This document shows positions 34,402 to 43,399 of a stretch of DNA of 64,000 nucleotides, piece by piece. The stretch is from assembly GCA_963787415.1 (NCBI GenBank), contig CAWBCO010000003.1:868001-932000 (forward strand), written 5' to 3'. A program made the translations under genes and the position numbers. The first letter of the stretch is position 1; every line of letters starts with the position of its first letter. The DNA is from CAVUWL01 sp963787415 (lineage in GTDB: Bacteria; Actinomycetota; Thermoleophilia; Solirubrobacterales; 70-9). Below the pieces are notes generated by a model that saw only the letters and a program-made list of their open reading frames with translations, was not told the origin of the DNA and made no database searches.

Positions 34402-35805
34402 GTGAGTGCGCTGGTCGAAACCGGCGAGGTTCTCTCGTTGCTTGGCGAAGGCTTGGCGCGAGCCAGAAGGCACGAACGCCGCACCGTGATCAGCGCCACC
34501 GTCGGATTGGCCGAGGTTGACCCTTGCGCCGCGATCTTCGCCGCACGTCTGGCCTCGGATCGGTGGTTTTGCTGGGAGCAGCCTGACCGTCAATTTGCAC
34601 TTGCCGCGCTCGGCATCGTCCACCAGGCGGTTTCGCGCGGACCAACGCGCTTTGCAGACATTGCAGCGGAGTGCCTTGGCGTAAGCAGTGCCACAATCGC
34701 GATCGAGCCATCGGGGTTACCGCCCGGTGCGGGCCCCGTTTGGACGGGAGGTTTTGCCTTTGATCCTGACGGGGGATCGGCCTCGCAGTGGTCCTCGCTT
34801 CCCCCCGCTTCAATGGTCCTGCCGGAGATCTCACTTTGCCGTCGGGGAGATCAGGGCTACCTCACCGTCAACGCCCTGGCCCTCCCCGAGGAAAATTCAG
34901 ACGCGCTGTTAGACCGAGTCCAAGCACGACTCCAGGGACTGCGCCTCGCCACTTTGCCGCTGGCTGATCCTCATTTCGCCAATCGGCCCACGATTCGCAG
35001 CGTGCGACCCCCGGTTGACTTCGAAAGCTCGGTCGCAGCAGCGACCGAACGGATCGCGGCCGGGGAGATCAGCAAGGTCGTGCTCGCCCGTGAGGTTGTG
35101 GTCAACTCCGCAACCGCACATGATCCGGCGGCGCTCTTCGGCGCCCTTCGCGAGCAATTTCCTTCCTGCTTTTGCTTTTGTCACGGTACCCCCGAGGCGG
35201 CCTTCATCGGAGCCAGCCCGGAGCTGCTCCTGCGGCGTTCGGGGGCAGGTATCTCCACCGTCGCCCTCGCCGGCTCGACCCGACGCAGCTCTGATCCTGC
35301 TGTCGACGATCACCTCGGCGAGCAGCTTCTGCGCAGCTCTAAGGACCGCCACGAGCAAGAGATTGTCGTCAGGCGGATCGTCCGCACCCTTCGCTCCCAC
35401 GCGGTTTGGGTCGAGGCTGCCTCCGAGCCGGAGATCGTCAAGGTGGCAAACATCCAGCATCTAGCGACCCCGGTGCTCGCCCAGCTCGCCGAGCCGCGCT
35501 CGGCGATTGAGCTGGCTGGACTGTTGCACCCCACACCGGCGGTGGGTGGAGAGCCGTGGCTCGGCGCGGCGAAGGCAATTCTCGCCCTTGAGCGAATGGA
35601 CCGGGGTTGGTACGCGGGCCCCTCGGGATGGATGGATGGCACAGAAGACGGCGAGTTCTGCGTGGCCTTGCGCAGCGCCCTACTGCGTGACCGCGAAGCG
35701 CATCTGTTCGCCGGAGTGGGGGTGGTCGGAGATTCGAACCCAGCCGCCGAGCTGGCCGAGACCGAGATCAAGCTCGGTGCACTGCTGCCACTTCTTGCCG
35801 ATTAG
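34402..35805 (+). CDS. menF: Isochorismate synthase
   Basis: MenF converts chorismate to isochorismate for menaquinone. The 467 residues end in the chorismate-binding fold: the Lys base in ISKVVLAREVVV, AFIGASPELLLRR, AGSTRRS, the DRHEQEIVVRRI acid, HLATPV and LHPTPAVGGEP, and finally YAGPSGWMDGTEDGEFCVALRS. The start is GTG 34402. It is convergent with menD, 98 bases away; that gap shows no clear terminator. Confidence 0.93.
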   Translation: MSALVETGEVLSLLGEGLARARRHERRTVISATVGLAEVDPCAAIFAARLASDRWFCWEQPDRQFALAALGIVHQAVSRGPTRFADIAAECLGVSSATIAIEPSGLPPGAGPVWTGGFAFDPDGGSASQWSSLPPASMVLPEISLCRRGDQGYLTVNALALPEENSDALLDRVQARLQGLRLATLPLADPHFANRPTIRSVRPPVDFESSVAAATERIAAGEISKVVLAREVVVNSATAHDPAALFGALREQFPSCFCFCHGTPEAAFIGASPELLLRRSGAGISTVALAGSTRRSSDPAVDDHLGEQLLRSSKDRHEQEIVVRRIVRTLRSHAVWVEAASEPEIVKVANIQHLATPVLAQLAEPRSAIELAGLLHPTPAVGGEPWLGAAKAILALERMDRGWYAGPSGWMDGTEDGEFCVALRSALLRDREAHLFAGVGVVGDSNPAAELAETEIKLGALLPLLAD

Positions 35806-35903
35806 CGCACCCAGGGCGCCCTCATCAGAGCAGCAGCCGGTTCACGCACAGGTCCGATCCGCTCGGAGGAGCTGCTGGCATCGTTGGGCAGAAAGCCTGG
35901 CCC

Positions 35904-37652
35904 TCAGAGGCGGAGGCGCGCCGCCACCGCCGCGCTTAGGCGGCGGTGAAGCTCGACGTTATTTGAGCGCTCCACTCTGACCTCGATCAGGCCCGTGCCG
36001 GCACCGAGCGCGGCGCTGAGCTGGGGAGCGGTCTCGACCCGGCGGTGGGGGAGACCGAAGAGATCCGCAGCCTTTGCCAGGTCAAGGCCTCGTGGCGTTC
36101 TGAGCAGCGATTCGAACTCCCTCTCCCCGAGCGCTTGTGCTTGGGGTAGAAAGTCGAAGATCCCGCCGCCGTCGTTATTGATGACGACGATCCGAACCGG
36201 GCAGCTGAGCTCACGGAGGGCGGCGAGGCCACCGATATCGTGGAGCAGACCGAGGTCGCCGCTGATCACGGTCGTTGGCCGGCGACTGGCGTGGGCGGCC
36301 CCGATTGCCGAAGAGATCAGACCGTCGATCCCGTTGGCTCCGCGATTGCAGAGAAAAAGCGCGTCGGCCTTCTCAGCCGCCAGAAAACTCTCCTGGTCGC
36401 GGACCGGCATGCTCGACGCGGTGTAGACAAGGTCTCCATCGCGGTGGGCGCGGCCGAGCGCGAGGTGCAGGGCCGGCTCGGTGTGCAGGGTGCTGGCGCC
36501 GTTTAGCTCGGAGTCAATCGCTTCCCGCGCTGCCCGCTCGGCTCTGAGCCAGGGGCCGATGCCCTCGCGTTTTGCTTTCTCGATGCTGGCGGCGAAAATT
36601 TCGGCCAGGTGCCTTGGATCGGCTCGAATCAGGGTAGCTGCGCGCCTCGTCGGCTCGTTCCAACGGGCCCGCGGATCGATCACGATCTGCTCGGCCCCGG
36701 AGCGAACAAGCCAGGCGCGCAGCGGCTTGCTCGTTGGCATCTCACCGAAGCGCAAGACAAGCTCGGGCTTGCTTTGCTCGGCAAAGTCACGGTCGCGCAG
36801 CAAGAGGTCATAGGTTGTGACCACGTGGGAGCGATCGTGAGGGCCGCTGCGAAGCTGGGAAGTCGGCTCGGCAAGGATTGGGAAATTCGAGCGCTGGGCG
36901 AGGCGGGCGAGTGGCTCACGCAGACCTGGATCCAGCTGGCGCCCTGCCACGATTACCCCAGTGCGGGCGCGATCAATCCGCTCGGTGAGCTCTTCGAGGA
37001 GCAACTCCGAGGGCAGTGAGAAAAGCGCCCCGACCGCCGTCAGGGGGCGCCCCGAGCGTCCATCGAGCGCTAGTGGATCGCTTGCGCTGACGGCGCCCTC
37101 GATTCTCACCGGTGCAAGCGGCTCGCGCCAAGCGAAGTTGAGGTGGACGGGGCCCGGCCGCGCCTCTCCTCTCGCTGCGGCAAGAGCCCGACACGCCAAC
37201 GAGCGAAGGTGCAGGAGGCCCTGATCGTCGGCGTCGTGGTTTCCGACCTCACAAAACCAACGCACCGAGGAGCCAAAGAGCTTGAGCTGATCGATCGTCT
37301 GACCGGCGCCGATTTCGCGTAACTCAGGCGGGCGGTCGGCGCTCAGTGCAATCAGCGGCAAACCAGACTCATCAGCCTCACAGATCGCGGGGTGAAAATT
37401 GGCCGCTGCGGTCCCCGATGTACAGAGCATCGCCACCGGGGCATCTCCTGCCTGCGCTGCTCCGAGCGCGAAGAATGCCGCAGAGCGCTCGTCGAGGATC
37501 ACCGTCACCTCGATCTCTGGCTGGCGCCACAGCGCCAGCGCAAGCGGAGTCGATCGGGAACCGGGCGAGACGGTCGCCTGGCGCAGGCCTCCGCGCGCCA
37601 GCTCCTCGGTGAAGGCCGATGCAAGGGCGGTGTTGCGGTTGGTTGGATCCAC
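35904..37652 (-). CDS. menD: SEPHCHC synthase
   Basis: MenD is the ThDP enzyme that joins 2-oxoglutarate to isochorismate. The 582 residues show SPGSRSTPLALAL, ILDERSAAFFALG, LCTSGTAAANFHPA, SADRPPELR and the ThDP/metal segment GDLGLLHDIGGLAAL with NNDGGGIFDFLP. The start is GTG 37652, nine nt after menC. Confidence 0.95.
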   Translation of the reverse strand: MDPTNRNTALASAFTEELARGGLRQATVSPGSRSTPLALALWRQPEIEVTVILDERSAAFFALGAAQAGDAPVAMLCTSGTAAANFHPAICEADESGLPLIALSADRPPELREIGAGQTIDQLKLFGSSVRWFCEVGNHDADDQGLLHLRSLACRALAAARGEARPGPVHLNFAWREPLAPVRIEGAVSASDPLALDGRSGRPLTAVGALFSLPSELLLEELTERIDRARTGVIVAGRQLDPGLREPLARLAQRSNFPILAEPTSQLRSGPHDRSHVVTTYDLLLRDRDFAEQSKPELVLRFGEMPTSKPLRAWLVRSGAEQIVIDPRARWNEPTRRAATLIRADPRHLAEIFAASIEKAKREGIGPWLRAERAAREAIDSELNGASTLHTEPALHLALGRAHRDGDLVYTASSMPVRDQESFLAAEKADALFLCNRGANGIDGLISSAIGAAHASRRPTTVISGDLGLLHDIGGLAALRELSCPVRIVVINNDGGGIFDFLPQAQALGEREFESLLRTPRGLDLAKAADLFGLPHRRVETAPQLSAALGAGTGLIEVRVERSNNVELHRRLSAAVAARLRL

Positions 37653-37661
37653 GCCTGAAAC

Positions 37662-38723
37662 CTAAAGGCGGTGAGCTTGCAGCGCGGCCTCCTCGATCTC
37701 TACCCCGAGCCCGGGGCCTTCGGGGAGGTGCAGCATTCCACCCCGCAGCTCGCACTCCATTGAGGCAATCGTGGAGGAGAAGAGGCGCTGGGTGGCGAGC
37801 CCGTGGGCGATGTCGGTGTCCTGCTCTGCGGTCCCCTCCTGCAATGTCTGGGCAACGGCGGCGGCCGCCGCGATCCCGATCGGACCGTCCAGGGCGCTTG
37901 AGAGGAAGCAGGGAAGGACCGCGGCAATTTCGATTGCTGCCTCGGGACCACCGACCTTTGAAAGCTTCAACCCCGCCAAGGCAAAGGCTCCCGTCGCGAC
38001 CGCGTCTTCGGCGTCGGCACGGCTCGCAACGCTCTCATCAGCGGCGATGGGAATCGAGGTGCAACTCGCCAGCGCGAGCGTCTCGGAGATCGTCTTGACC
38101 GGCTGCTCGACCAGCTCGACGTCAAGCGGCTCAAGCTCTGCCAGGGTGCGTTTCGCGGTCTCCACATCCCATGAGGCGTTTGCGTCGACTCGAATGCGTG
38201 GGGATGGGCCGAGCGCTTCACGCACGGCCCTGACGGCGGCGACGTCATTGCCGATTCCAAGCTTTAGCTTGAAGGCGCTGAAGCCGTCAGCTGCCCACTG
38301 GAGGGCATCCTCAGCGACGTCGCCAGGCGCTCCGGCGCTCAACGTCGCATTGCAGCGCACGGGCCGCGAGGCGGGGGGAGGGGAGGGGGAGGGGGAGGGG
38401 GATCCCAGCGCCACTCTCTTTCCCCGCAGATCCATCAGCGCGGTCAGCGCAGCGCAGCGTGCCGGCGTCGACATTGTCCCCCTCAGGGTCGCCTCTTCAA
38501 TTGAGTCAAGCTCGCTCAGTTGTTGAAGCTCCTTGACCACCTGAGCAAGGCTGCTTCCACCCCGCAGTGAGAGCGGCACCGCTTCGCCCAGCCCGATCAG
38601 CCCCTCCTCGCAGCGCAATCGAAGGAGCACCATCTCGCGTCGATCGAGACTGCCCCGGGCGCTTACATACGGCTCGCGGAAGGGAAGCGCATACGGGATC
38701 ACCTCTGCTGAAGAGACACGCAT
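37662..38723 (-). CDS. menC: o-Succinylbenzoate synthase
   Basis: MenC dehydrates SHCHC to o-succinylbenzoate; it is an enolase-superfamily enzyme. The 353 residues carry the catalytic Lys motif (AFKLKLG), the metal ligands RVDANASW, VELVEQPV and AADESVAS, and the second Lys in GLKLSKVGG. Between strands there is an unusual Ser-Pro repeat (GSPSPSPSPPPAS, about residues 108-120) encoded by a pure CCCTCC-type tract. That stretch is not expected in the family and probably lies in a surface loop. Confidence 0.9.
   Translation of the reverse strand: MRVSSAEVIPYALPFREPYVSARGSLDRREMVLLRLRCEEGLIGLGEAVPLSLRGGSSLAQVVKELQQLSELDSIEEATLRGTMSTPARCAALTALMDLRGKRVALGSPSPSPSPPPASRPVRCNATLSAGAPGDVAEDALQWAADGFSAFKLKLGIGNDVAAVRAVREALGPSPRIRVDANASWDVETAKRTLAELEPLDVELVEQPVKTISETLALASCTSIPIAADESVASRADAEDAVATGAFALAGLKLSKVGGPEAAIEIAAVLPCFLSSALDGPIGIAAAAAVAQTLQEGTAEQDTDIAHGLATQRLFSSTIASMECELRGGMLHLPEGPGLGVEIEEAALQAHRL
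38373..38401. repeat. G-tract repeat inside menC (template strand), possible G-quadruplex
   Basis: Five G-runs of 6, 4, 5, 5 and 5 bases separated by single A residues lie on the plus strand, opposite the menC coding strand. They encode the Ser-Pro insert of MenC. The arrangement meets the simple four-run quadruplex rule. Confidence 0.75.
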
Positions 38724-38752
38724 ACCCAGAGCATCTCAGCTGCGAGCGATGC

Positions 38753-39634
38753 TCAGCTTGAAATCAGCAGACCCGCCGAGACCAGAAGGCTGAAGGCGCC
38801 GAGCAGGGCGCCGGTTGCGCCGAGCGCTGCGTTTAGGGCTGGACCATCGGTTCGCCGCGCGATTGTTCGGAGCGGGCCGATCGCCATCGGCAAAGCCGCG
38901 AGACCGATCAATGGCAGCAGGCTCGCTTCGCCGGCAATCAGCGCGAGCGGCAACAGCGCAAAGGCTCCAAGCACGAGCAGCCGATAGAGGGCAACCGCGT
39001 TGGGGCGGCCCATGCGAACCGCCGCGGTTTGCTTGCCCGCACGGCGATCGGTTTCCAAATCGCGGATGTTATTGACGACGAGGATCGCGGTCGCCAAAAA
39101 TCCGATCGCAATCGAGAGCCCGAGCGGCAGCGCCTGAAGCGTCTGGACCTGGACATAGTAGGAGCCATTGACGGCGACCAGCCCAAAGAATAAAAAAACG
39201 AACACCTCTCCGAGTCCGGCGTATCCGTAGGGACGGGGGCCTCCGGTGTAGAGGACCCCGGCGGCGATCGAGACGGCTCCGACGAGGAGAATCACAATTC
39301 CGGCCACTGCGGCTAGGTAGATCCCACAGAGGACGGCAACTCCGAACGCCACCCAGGTGGCGACCAGCACTCGCCGCGGTGCAACCAGCCCCGAGGAGGT
39401 CACCCGCACCGGCCCCAGGCGATCGACCGTATCGGCGCCGCGCCGCGCATCGGAGTAATCGTTCGCCAGGTTGGTCCCGATCTGAATGAAGATCGAGCCA
39501 ATCAGAGCAGCGATAAATGCACCAACCCTGGGGAGCTCTCCGGCCCACTGGACAGCCGCCGCGGTCCCGACAAGCACCGGAGCGATGGCCGCGGGGAGGG
39601 TCCGCGGCCGGGCAGCCATCAACCAGATTCTCAC
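38753..39634 (-). CDS. menA: 1,4-Dihydroxy-2-naphthoate polyprenyltransferase
   Basis: MenA attaches the polyprenyl chain to the naphthoquinone head group in the membrane. From GTG 39634 it has 293 residues and about eight hydrophobic spans. The first aspartate motif is NLANDYSDARRGAD, and the second is NNIRDLETDRRAGKQT. RPRTLPAAIAPVLVG is a typical start. An in-frame extension to 39748 would lie inside menB. The gene lies 10 nt after menB. Confidence 0.93.
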   Translation of the reverse strand: MRIWLMAARPRTLPAAIAPVLVGTAAAVQWAGELPRVGAFIAALIGSIFIQIGTNLANDYSDARRGADTVDRLGPVRVTSSGLVAPRRVLVATWVAFGVAVLCGIYLAAVAGIVILLVGAVSIAAGVLYTGGPRPYGYAGLGEVFVFLFFGLVAVNGSYYVQVQTLQALPLGLSIAIGFLATAILVVNNIRDLETDRRAGKQTAAVRMGRPNAVALYRLLVLGAFALLPLALIAGEASLLPLIGLAALPMAIGPLRTIARRTDGPALNAALGATGALLGAFSLLVSAGLLISS

Positions 39635-39644
39635 CGAGGCCCGC

Positions 39645-40523
39645 TCATGGACGTCGTGGGAACTTGCCGAAATCGGGCTTGCGCCCCTCTTGATAGGCGT
39701 TGCGGCCCTCCTGGCCCTCCTCGGACATATAAAAGAGCAGCGTCGCATCGTGGGAGAGCTGCTGAAGGCCGCTTAGTCCGTCCTCCTCGGCGTTGAAGCT
39801 TGCCTTCATCAGTCGTAAGGCCAGCGGTGAGAGGTGCAGCATCTCCCGACACCAGGCAACCGTCTCGCGCTCGAGGTCCTCGGTCGGCACGACGACGTTG
39901 ACCAGCCCCATCTCGCGTGCCTCCTCGGCGCCATAGAGACGGCACAGGAACCAGACCTCCTTTGCTTTCTTGATTCCGATGTTGCGGGCCAAGAGGCTTG
40001 CACCAAAGCCGCCATCGAAGCTTCCGACCCGCGGCCCGGTCTGGCCGAAGCGGGCATTGTCGGCGGCAATCGTGAGGTCGCAAACGAGGTGCAGGATGTG
40101 ACCGCCGCCGACCGCATAGCCGGCGACCATCGCGATTACCGGCTTGGGCAATCGGCGGATCTGGACGTGGAGTTCGCCGACGTCGAGTCGACCGACCCCA
40201 CGCTGGGCCACCTCGTCCTCGCCGATGTAGCCGTCATCGCCACGGACCCGCTGGTCTCCACCTGAGCAAAATGCCTCGGTACCGGCGCCGGTGAGGATGA
40301 TCGCGCCGACCGCGAGATCATCGCGAGCCCGCGTGAATGCTTCGCGCAGCTCGGCGATGGTCTGTGGGCGAAACGCGTTTCGCACCTGCGGTCTGTTTAT
40401 CGTGATCTTTGCGATGCCGTCGGCTGATTGGTAGAGGATGTCGGCGTATCCGGCGACATTTCGCCATTGGATCGGGGCGTAGAGATCCTGCTCGGGCGGG
40501 GCGTCTTTGTGACGTTTCGGCAA
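39645..40523 (-). CDS. menB: 1,4-Dihydroxy-2-naphthoyl-CoA synthase
   Basis: MenB cyclises o-succinylbenzoyl-CoA; it is a crotonase-fold enzyme. From TTG 40523 (GGAGG 6 nt upstream) it has 292 residues. Signatures: ITINRPQVRNAFRPQT, FCSGGDQRVRGDDGYIG, AMVAGYAVGGGHILHLVCDLTIAAD, FGQTGPRVGSFDGGFGAS, and the C-terminal GRKPDFGKFPRRP. An earlier TTG at 40589 is also in frame. The order menB-menA-menC-menD forms one minus-strand operon. Confidence 0.95.
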   Translation of the reverse strand: MPKRHKDAPPEQDLYAPIQWRNVAGYADILYQSADGIAKITINRPQVRNAFRPQTIAELREAFTRARDDLAVGAIILTGAGTEAFCSGGDQRVRGDDGYIGEDEVAQRGVGRLDVGELHVQIRRLPKPVIAMVAGYAVGGGHILHLVCDLTIAADNARFGQTGPRVGSFDGGFGASLLARNIGIKKAKEVWFLCRLYGAEEAREMGLVNVVVPTEDLERETVAWCREMLHLSPLALRLMKASFNAEEDGLSGLQQLSHDATLLFYMSEEGQEGRNAYQEGRKPDFGKFPRRP

Positions 40524-40622
40524 TCGTTCCTCCGGGACTCGCTGGTCGGGTGCCGCGCGCCGGCGCGGACCGCTAAGAATTGTGGGCAACGATAGCCAGC
40601 AACGCCTGGCAAGCGCCGATCG

Positions 40623-41948
40623 ATGAAACTCGACAACTGGTTGGCCCAGAGATCACAGAGCTGTCCTGAGCGCATTGCCCTTGCGGCAGATGGCGTGGAA
40701 GTTAGCTACGCAGAGCTCGAGGCAGAGTCGACATGGGTGGCTCGACGATTAGCCGCCCAGGGGCTGCGCCGGGGCTCCACGGCTGCCGTGACCATGGATC
40801 CCAGTCGCGAGCAGGTGGTCCTAATCCATGCGCTAATGAAGGTGGGGGCGGTCCTTTTGCCGCTCAGTCCACGCCTGAGCGCCGCTGAGCGGGCTGAGGT
40901 GATTGCCAAGGAGGAGCCGATTATCGACCTTGGCGACCCCGGTGAGCTGACTCAAACGGAGGCCGATCTGCCGCTGCTCGGCGAGCACGATATGGATGAG
41001 GTCGTCGCTCGGGTGCTGACCAGCGGCAGCGCCGGCGCTCCCCATCCGGTTGGCCTCACCTATGGAAATTTTCTCTGGAGCGCGGTCGGATCGGCCTTCA
41101 ACATCGGCGTCGAGCCCGATGATCGCTGGCTTTGTTGCGTGCCACTCAGCCACGTCTCGGGACTCTCAATTGTGATGCGCTCGGTGATCTACGGTACCGC
41201 CGCGATACTCCAAGACGGTTTCGACGCGGAGCGAGTTGCTGCCGCGCTTGAGGAGGATCGAATCAGCCTCCTATCGCTGGTGACCACGATGCTGACGCGA
41301 CTGCTTGAGGCCGAAGCCAAGCTCTCTGGGCCGCGTGCGATTCTCGTCGGTGGCGGTCCGGTTTCGGAGGAGGCACTTGAGGAGGCGATCGGCCGAGGGG
41401 CGACCGTAGTGCAGACCTACGGGCTTACCGAGACCTGCTCACAAGTAACGACCCTGGCGCCCGCCGAGGCCCGCCGCAAGCTGGGCTCTGCGGGTCGACC
41501 CCTGCTCACCACCCACCTGCGAATCCACGACGGTGAGATCCAGGTCCAGGGTCCTACCGTGGCCCACGGCTGTGCGGACCCCGACGGCTGGTTGCACACC
41601 GGCGATCTCGGTCGCATCGATGAGGACGGATTTCTCTACGTCGAAGATCGAATCGACGACATGATCATCAGTGGTGGCGAGAACATTGTCCCGGCTGAGG
41701 TGGAGAAGGTGCTGCTGCGCCACCCTGAGGTTGCCGATGCGGCCGTGATCGGTCGCGACGACCCCGAGTGGCAGCAGGCGGTCACCGCCGTGGTCGTCTT
41801 GCGAAGCGGCTCAACCGCGACGCCGGATGAACTCCGCCGCCACTGCGCCGAGACGTTGGCAAGCTTCAAGGTGCCAAAGCGGGTTGAGCTGGCCGCGGCG
41901 CTGCCGCGTACCCCTTCGGGCAAGCTGATGCGCAGAGCGCTCCGATAG
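40623..41948 (+). CDS. menE: o-Succinylbenzoate-CoA ligase
   Basis: MenE activates o-succinylbenzoate to the CoA thioester through an acyl-adenylate. The 441 residues have the ANL fold: the P-loop reads LTSGSAGAPHPVGLT, so the usual Lys-Gly is replaced by His-Pro. Then come QTYGLTETCSQVTTL, WLHTGDLGRIDEDGFLYVEDR, the hinge and the catalytic Lys in RTPSGKLMRRALR. It diverges from menB with 99 bases between the chosen starts. Identity comes from the fold plus the men context. Confidence 0.9.
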   Translation: MKLDNWLAQRSQSCPERIALAADGVEVSYAELEAESTWVARRLAAQGLRRGSTAAVTMDPSREQVVLIHALMKVGAVLLPLSPRLSAAERAEVIAKEEPIIDLGDPGELTQTEADLPLLGEHDMDEVVARVLTSGSAGAPHPVGLTYGNFLWSAVGSAFNIGVEPDDRWLCCVPLSHVSGLSIVMRSVIYGTAAILQDGFDAERVAAALEEDRISLLSLVTTMLTRLLEAEAKLSGPRAILVGGGPVSEEALEEAIGRGATVVQTYGLTETCSQVTTLAPAEARRKLGSAGRPLLTTHLRIHDGEIQVQGPTVAHGCADPDGWLHTGDLGRIDEDGFLYVEDRIDDMIISGGENIVPAEVEKVLLRHPEVADAAVIGRDDPEWQQAVTAVVVLRSGSTATPDELRRHCAETLASFKVPKRVELAAALPRTPSGKLMRRALR

Positions 41949-41951
41949 CCT
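41946..41951 (+). promoter_or_regulatory. Putative -10 box of ilvC, leaderless start
   Basis: TAGCCT overlaps the menE stop codon and ends 7 nt before ATG 41959. Confidence 0.4.
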
Positions 41952-41958
41952 GCCCAGC

Positions 41959-42963
41959 ATGCGCACCGACGATATTTACTACGACAAGGACGCCGATCTC
42001 GCCAAGCTCGAGGGTAAGACCGTCGCCATCCTCGGATACGGCTCCCAGGGTCACGCCCACGCCCTCAACCTGAAAGATTCCGGCGCCGATGTCCTTGTCG
42101 GCCTGCGGGCGGATTCCGCCAGTCGCAAACAGGCAGAGGTGGCCGGGCTCGAGGTGCTTGAGATCGCCGAAGCGGCCAGCCGCGGTGATCTGGTCATGGT
42201 TCTTTTGCCCGATGAGAAACAGGCTGAGGTCTGGGAGGCCGAGATCCGTGATGGGATCGCGCCCGGCAACCTGCTGCTCTTCGCGCATGGGTTCGCGATC
42301 CATTTCGAACAGATCGTTCCTCCAGCGGGCATCGACGTCGGCATGGTCGCGCCCAAGGGTCCGGGCCACCTTGTTCGCCGCCAGTATGAGGAGGGCCACG
42401 GAGTGCCATGCCTGATGGCGGTCCACCAAGACGCCAGCGGCGAGGCGCACGAGCTAGTCCTCGCCTATGCCGCCGCAATCGGTGGCGGTCGTGCTGCGAT
42501 CATCGAGACGACCTTTAAGGACGAGTGCGAGACCGATCTCTTTGGCGAGCAGGCGGTGCTATGTGGGGGCGCATCTGAGTTGGTGCAGGCCGGCTTTGAG
42601 ACGCTGGTCGAGGCTGGTTATGACCCGCGCCTCGCCTACTTTGAGTGCCTGCACGAGCTCAAGCTGATCGCCGACCTGATGTATGAGAAGGGGATCCAGG
42701 GGATGCGTTACTCGATTTCAAATACGGCGGAGTACGGCGACATGACGCGCGGCAAACGGGTAATCGGAGACGAGTCGCGCAAGGCAATGAAACAGATCCT
42801 CAACGAAATCCAGTCGGGTCAGTTTGCCCGGGAGTGGATCGCCGAGAACCGGGCCGGCGGCGAGAACTTCGACCGCATGCGCAAGGAGGCCTCAGAACAT
42901 CAGATCGAGGAGGTGGGTGGGGAGCTCCGCGAGATGATGCCCTGGATCGAGACCGAGTTTTGA
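41959..42963 (+). CDS. ilvC: Ketol-acid reductoisomerase (class I)
   Basis: IlvC isomerises and reduces acetolactate (or acetohydroxybutyrate) with NADPH and magnesium. The 334 residues match class I length: VAILGYGSQGHAHALNLKDSG, a cofactor loop with GLRADSASR, VAPKGPGHLVRRQYEEGHGVPCL, the metal ligands in KDECETDLFGEQAVLCGG and YFECLHELKLI, and SNTAEYGD. The loop R/S residues favour NADPH. ilvD, the next enzyme, is absent from the window. Confidence 0.96.
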   Translation: MRTDDIYYDKDADLAKLEGKTVAILGYGSQGHAHALNLKDSGADVLVGLRADSASRKQAEVAGLEVLEIAEAASRGDLVMVLLPDEKQAEVWEAEIRDGIAPGNLLLFAHGFAIHFEQIVPPAGIDVGMVAPKGPGHLVRRQYEEGHGVPCLMAVHQDASGEAHELVLAYAAAIGGGRAAIIETTFKDECETDLFGEQAVLCGGASELVQAGFETLVEAGYDPRLAYFECLHELKLIADLMYEKGIQGMRYSISNTAEYGDMTRGKRVIGDESRKAMKQILNEIQSGQFAREWIAENRAGGENFDRMRKEASEHQIEEVGGELREMMPWIETEF

Positions 42964-42964
42964 G

Positions 42965-43399
42965 TCAGGCTCCGGGCGGGGCGTTCTCGCCAAAGCGGCT
43001 TACCTCGCCCTCGGGCAGTTTTCCGTCGCGACCGACGTAGCCGTCCTTGCCGCCGACAACGACGTAGACCGCTTCCTCCGAATCGCTCAGGTTGCGAACC
43101 CTGCGCACGGTGCTGGCATCCACCCAGGCGAGCCCACCGGGCTCAAGCTGATGGATCGATTGATCGCCAAACTCGATCGCGATCCTGCCGCTGTGCAGGA
43201 AGTAGAGCTCCTCCTGCTTCTCGTGGTAATGGTTGCCCGTTGCGTAGGAGGGCGGCAGCACAATCGCATTCACGCCGAACGCCGTGACCCCCAGATCCTT
43301 GCGGATCTTGCGAAATCCAGGACCCTCGCCGAGGTCGACGAGGTTGGCGACGGCATAACCCTCGCCCCTGGTTACCCCCCGATCGGCGCTCTCACTCAT
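42965..43399 (-). CDS. Cupin-domain protein
   Basis: A 144-residue single-cupin protein. Motif 1 is visible as GNHYHEKQEELYFLHSGRIAIEFG (two His and a Glu for metal) and motif 2 follows around HQLEPGGLAWVDASTVRRVRN, where the expected His is missing. The stop is one base from the convergent ilvC stop. It shares an 8-base overlap with the upstream DUF4389 gene. The substrate is not deducible; many such proteins are small-molecule isomerases or storage cupins. Confidence 0.78.
   Translation of the reverse strand: MSESADRGVTRGEGYAVANLVDLGEGPGFRKIRKDLGVTAFGVNAIVLPPSYATGNHYHEKQEELYFLHSGRIAIEFGDQSIHQLEPGGLAWVDASTVRRVRNLSDSEEAVYVVVGGKDGYVGRDGKLPEGEVSRFGENAPPGA

Noticed and set aside
40524..40589. 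TTG 40589 as menB start
   Set aside because: TTG 40523 has a GGAGG at ideal spacing and begins nearer the conserved region; the earlier codon has none.
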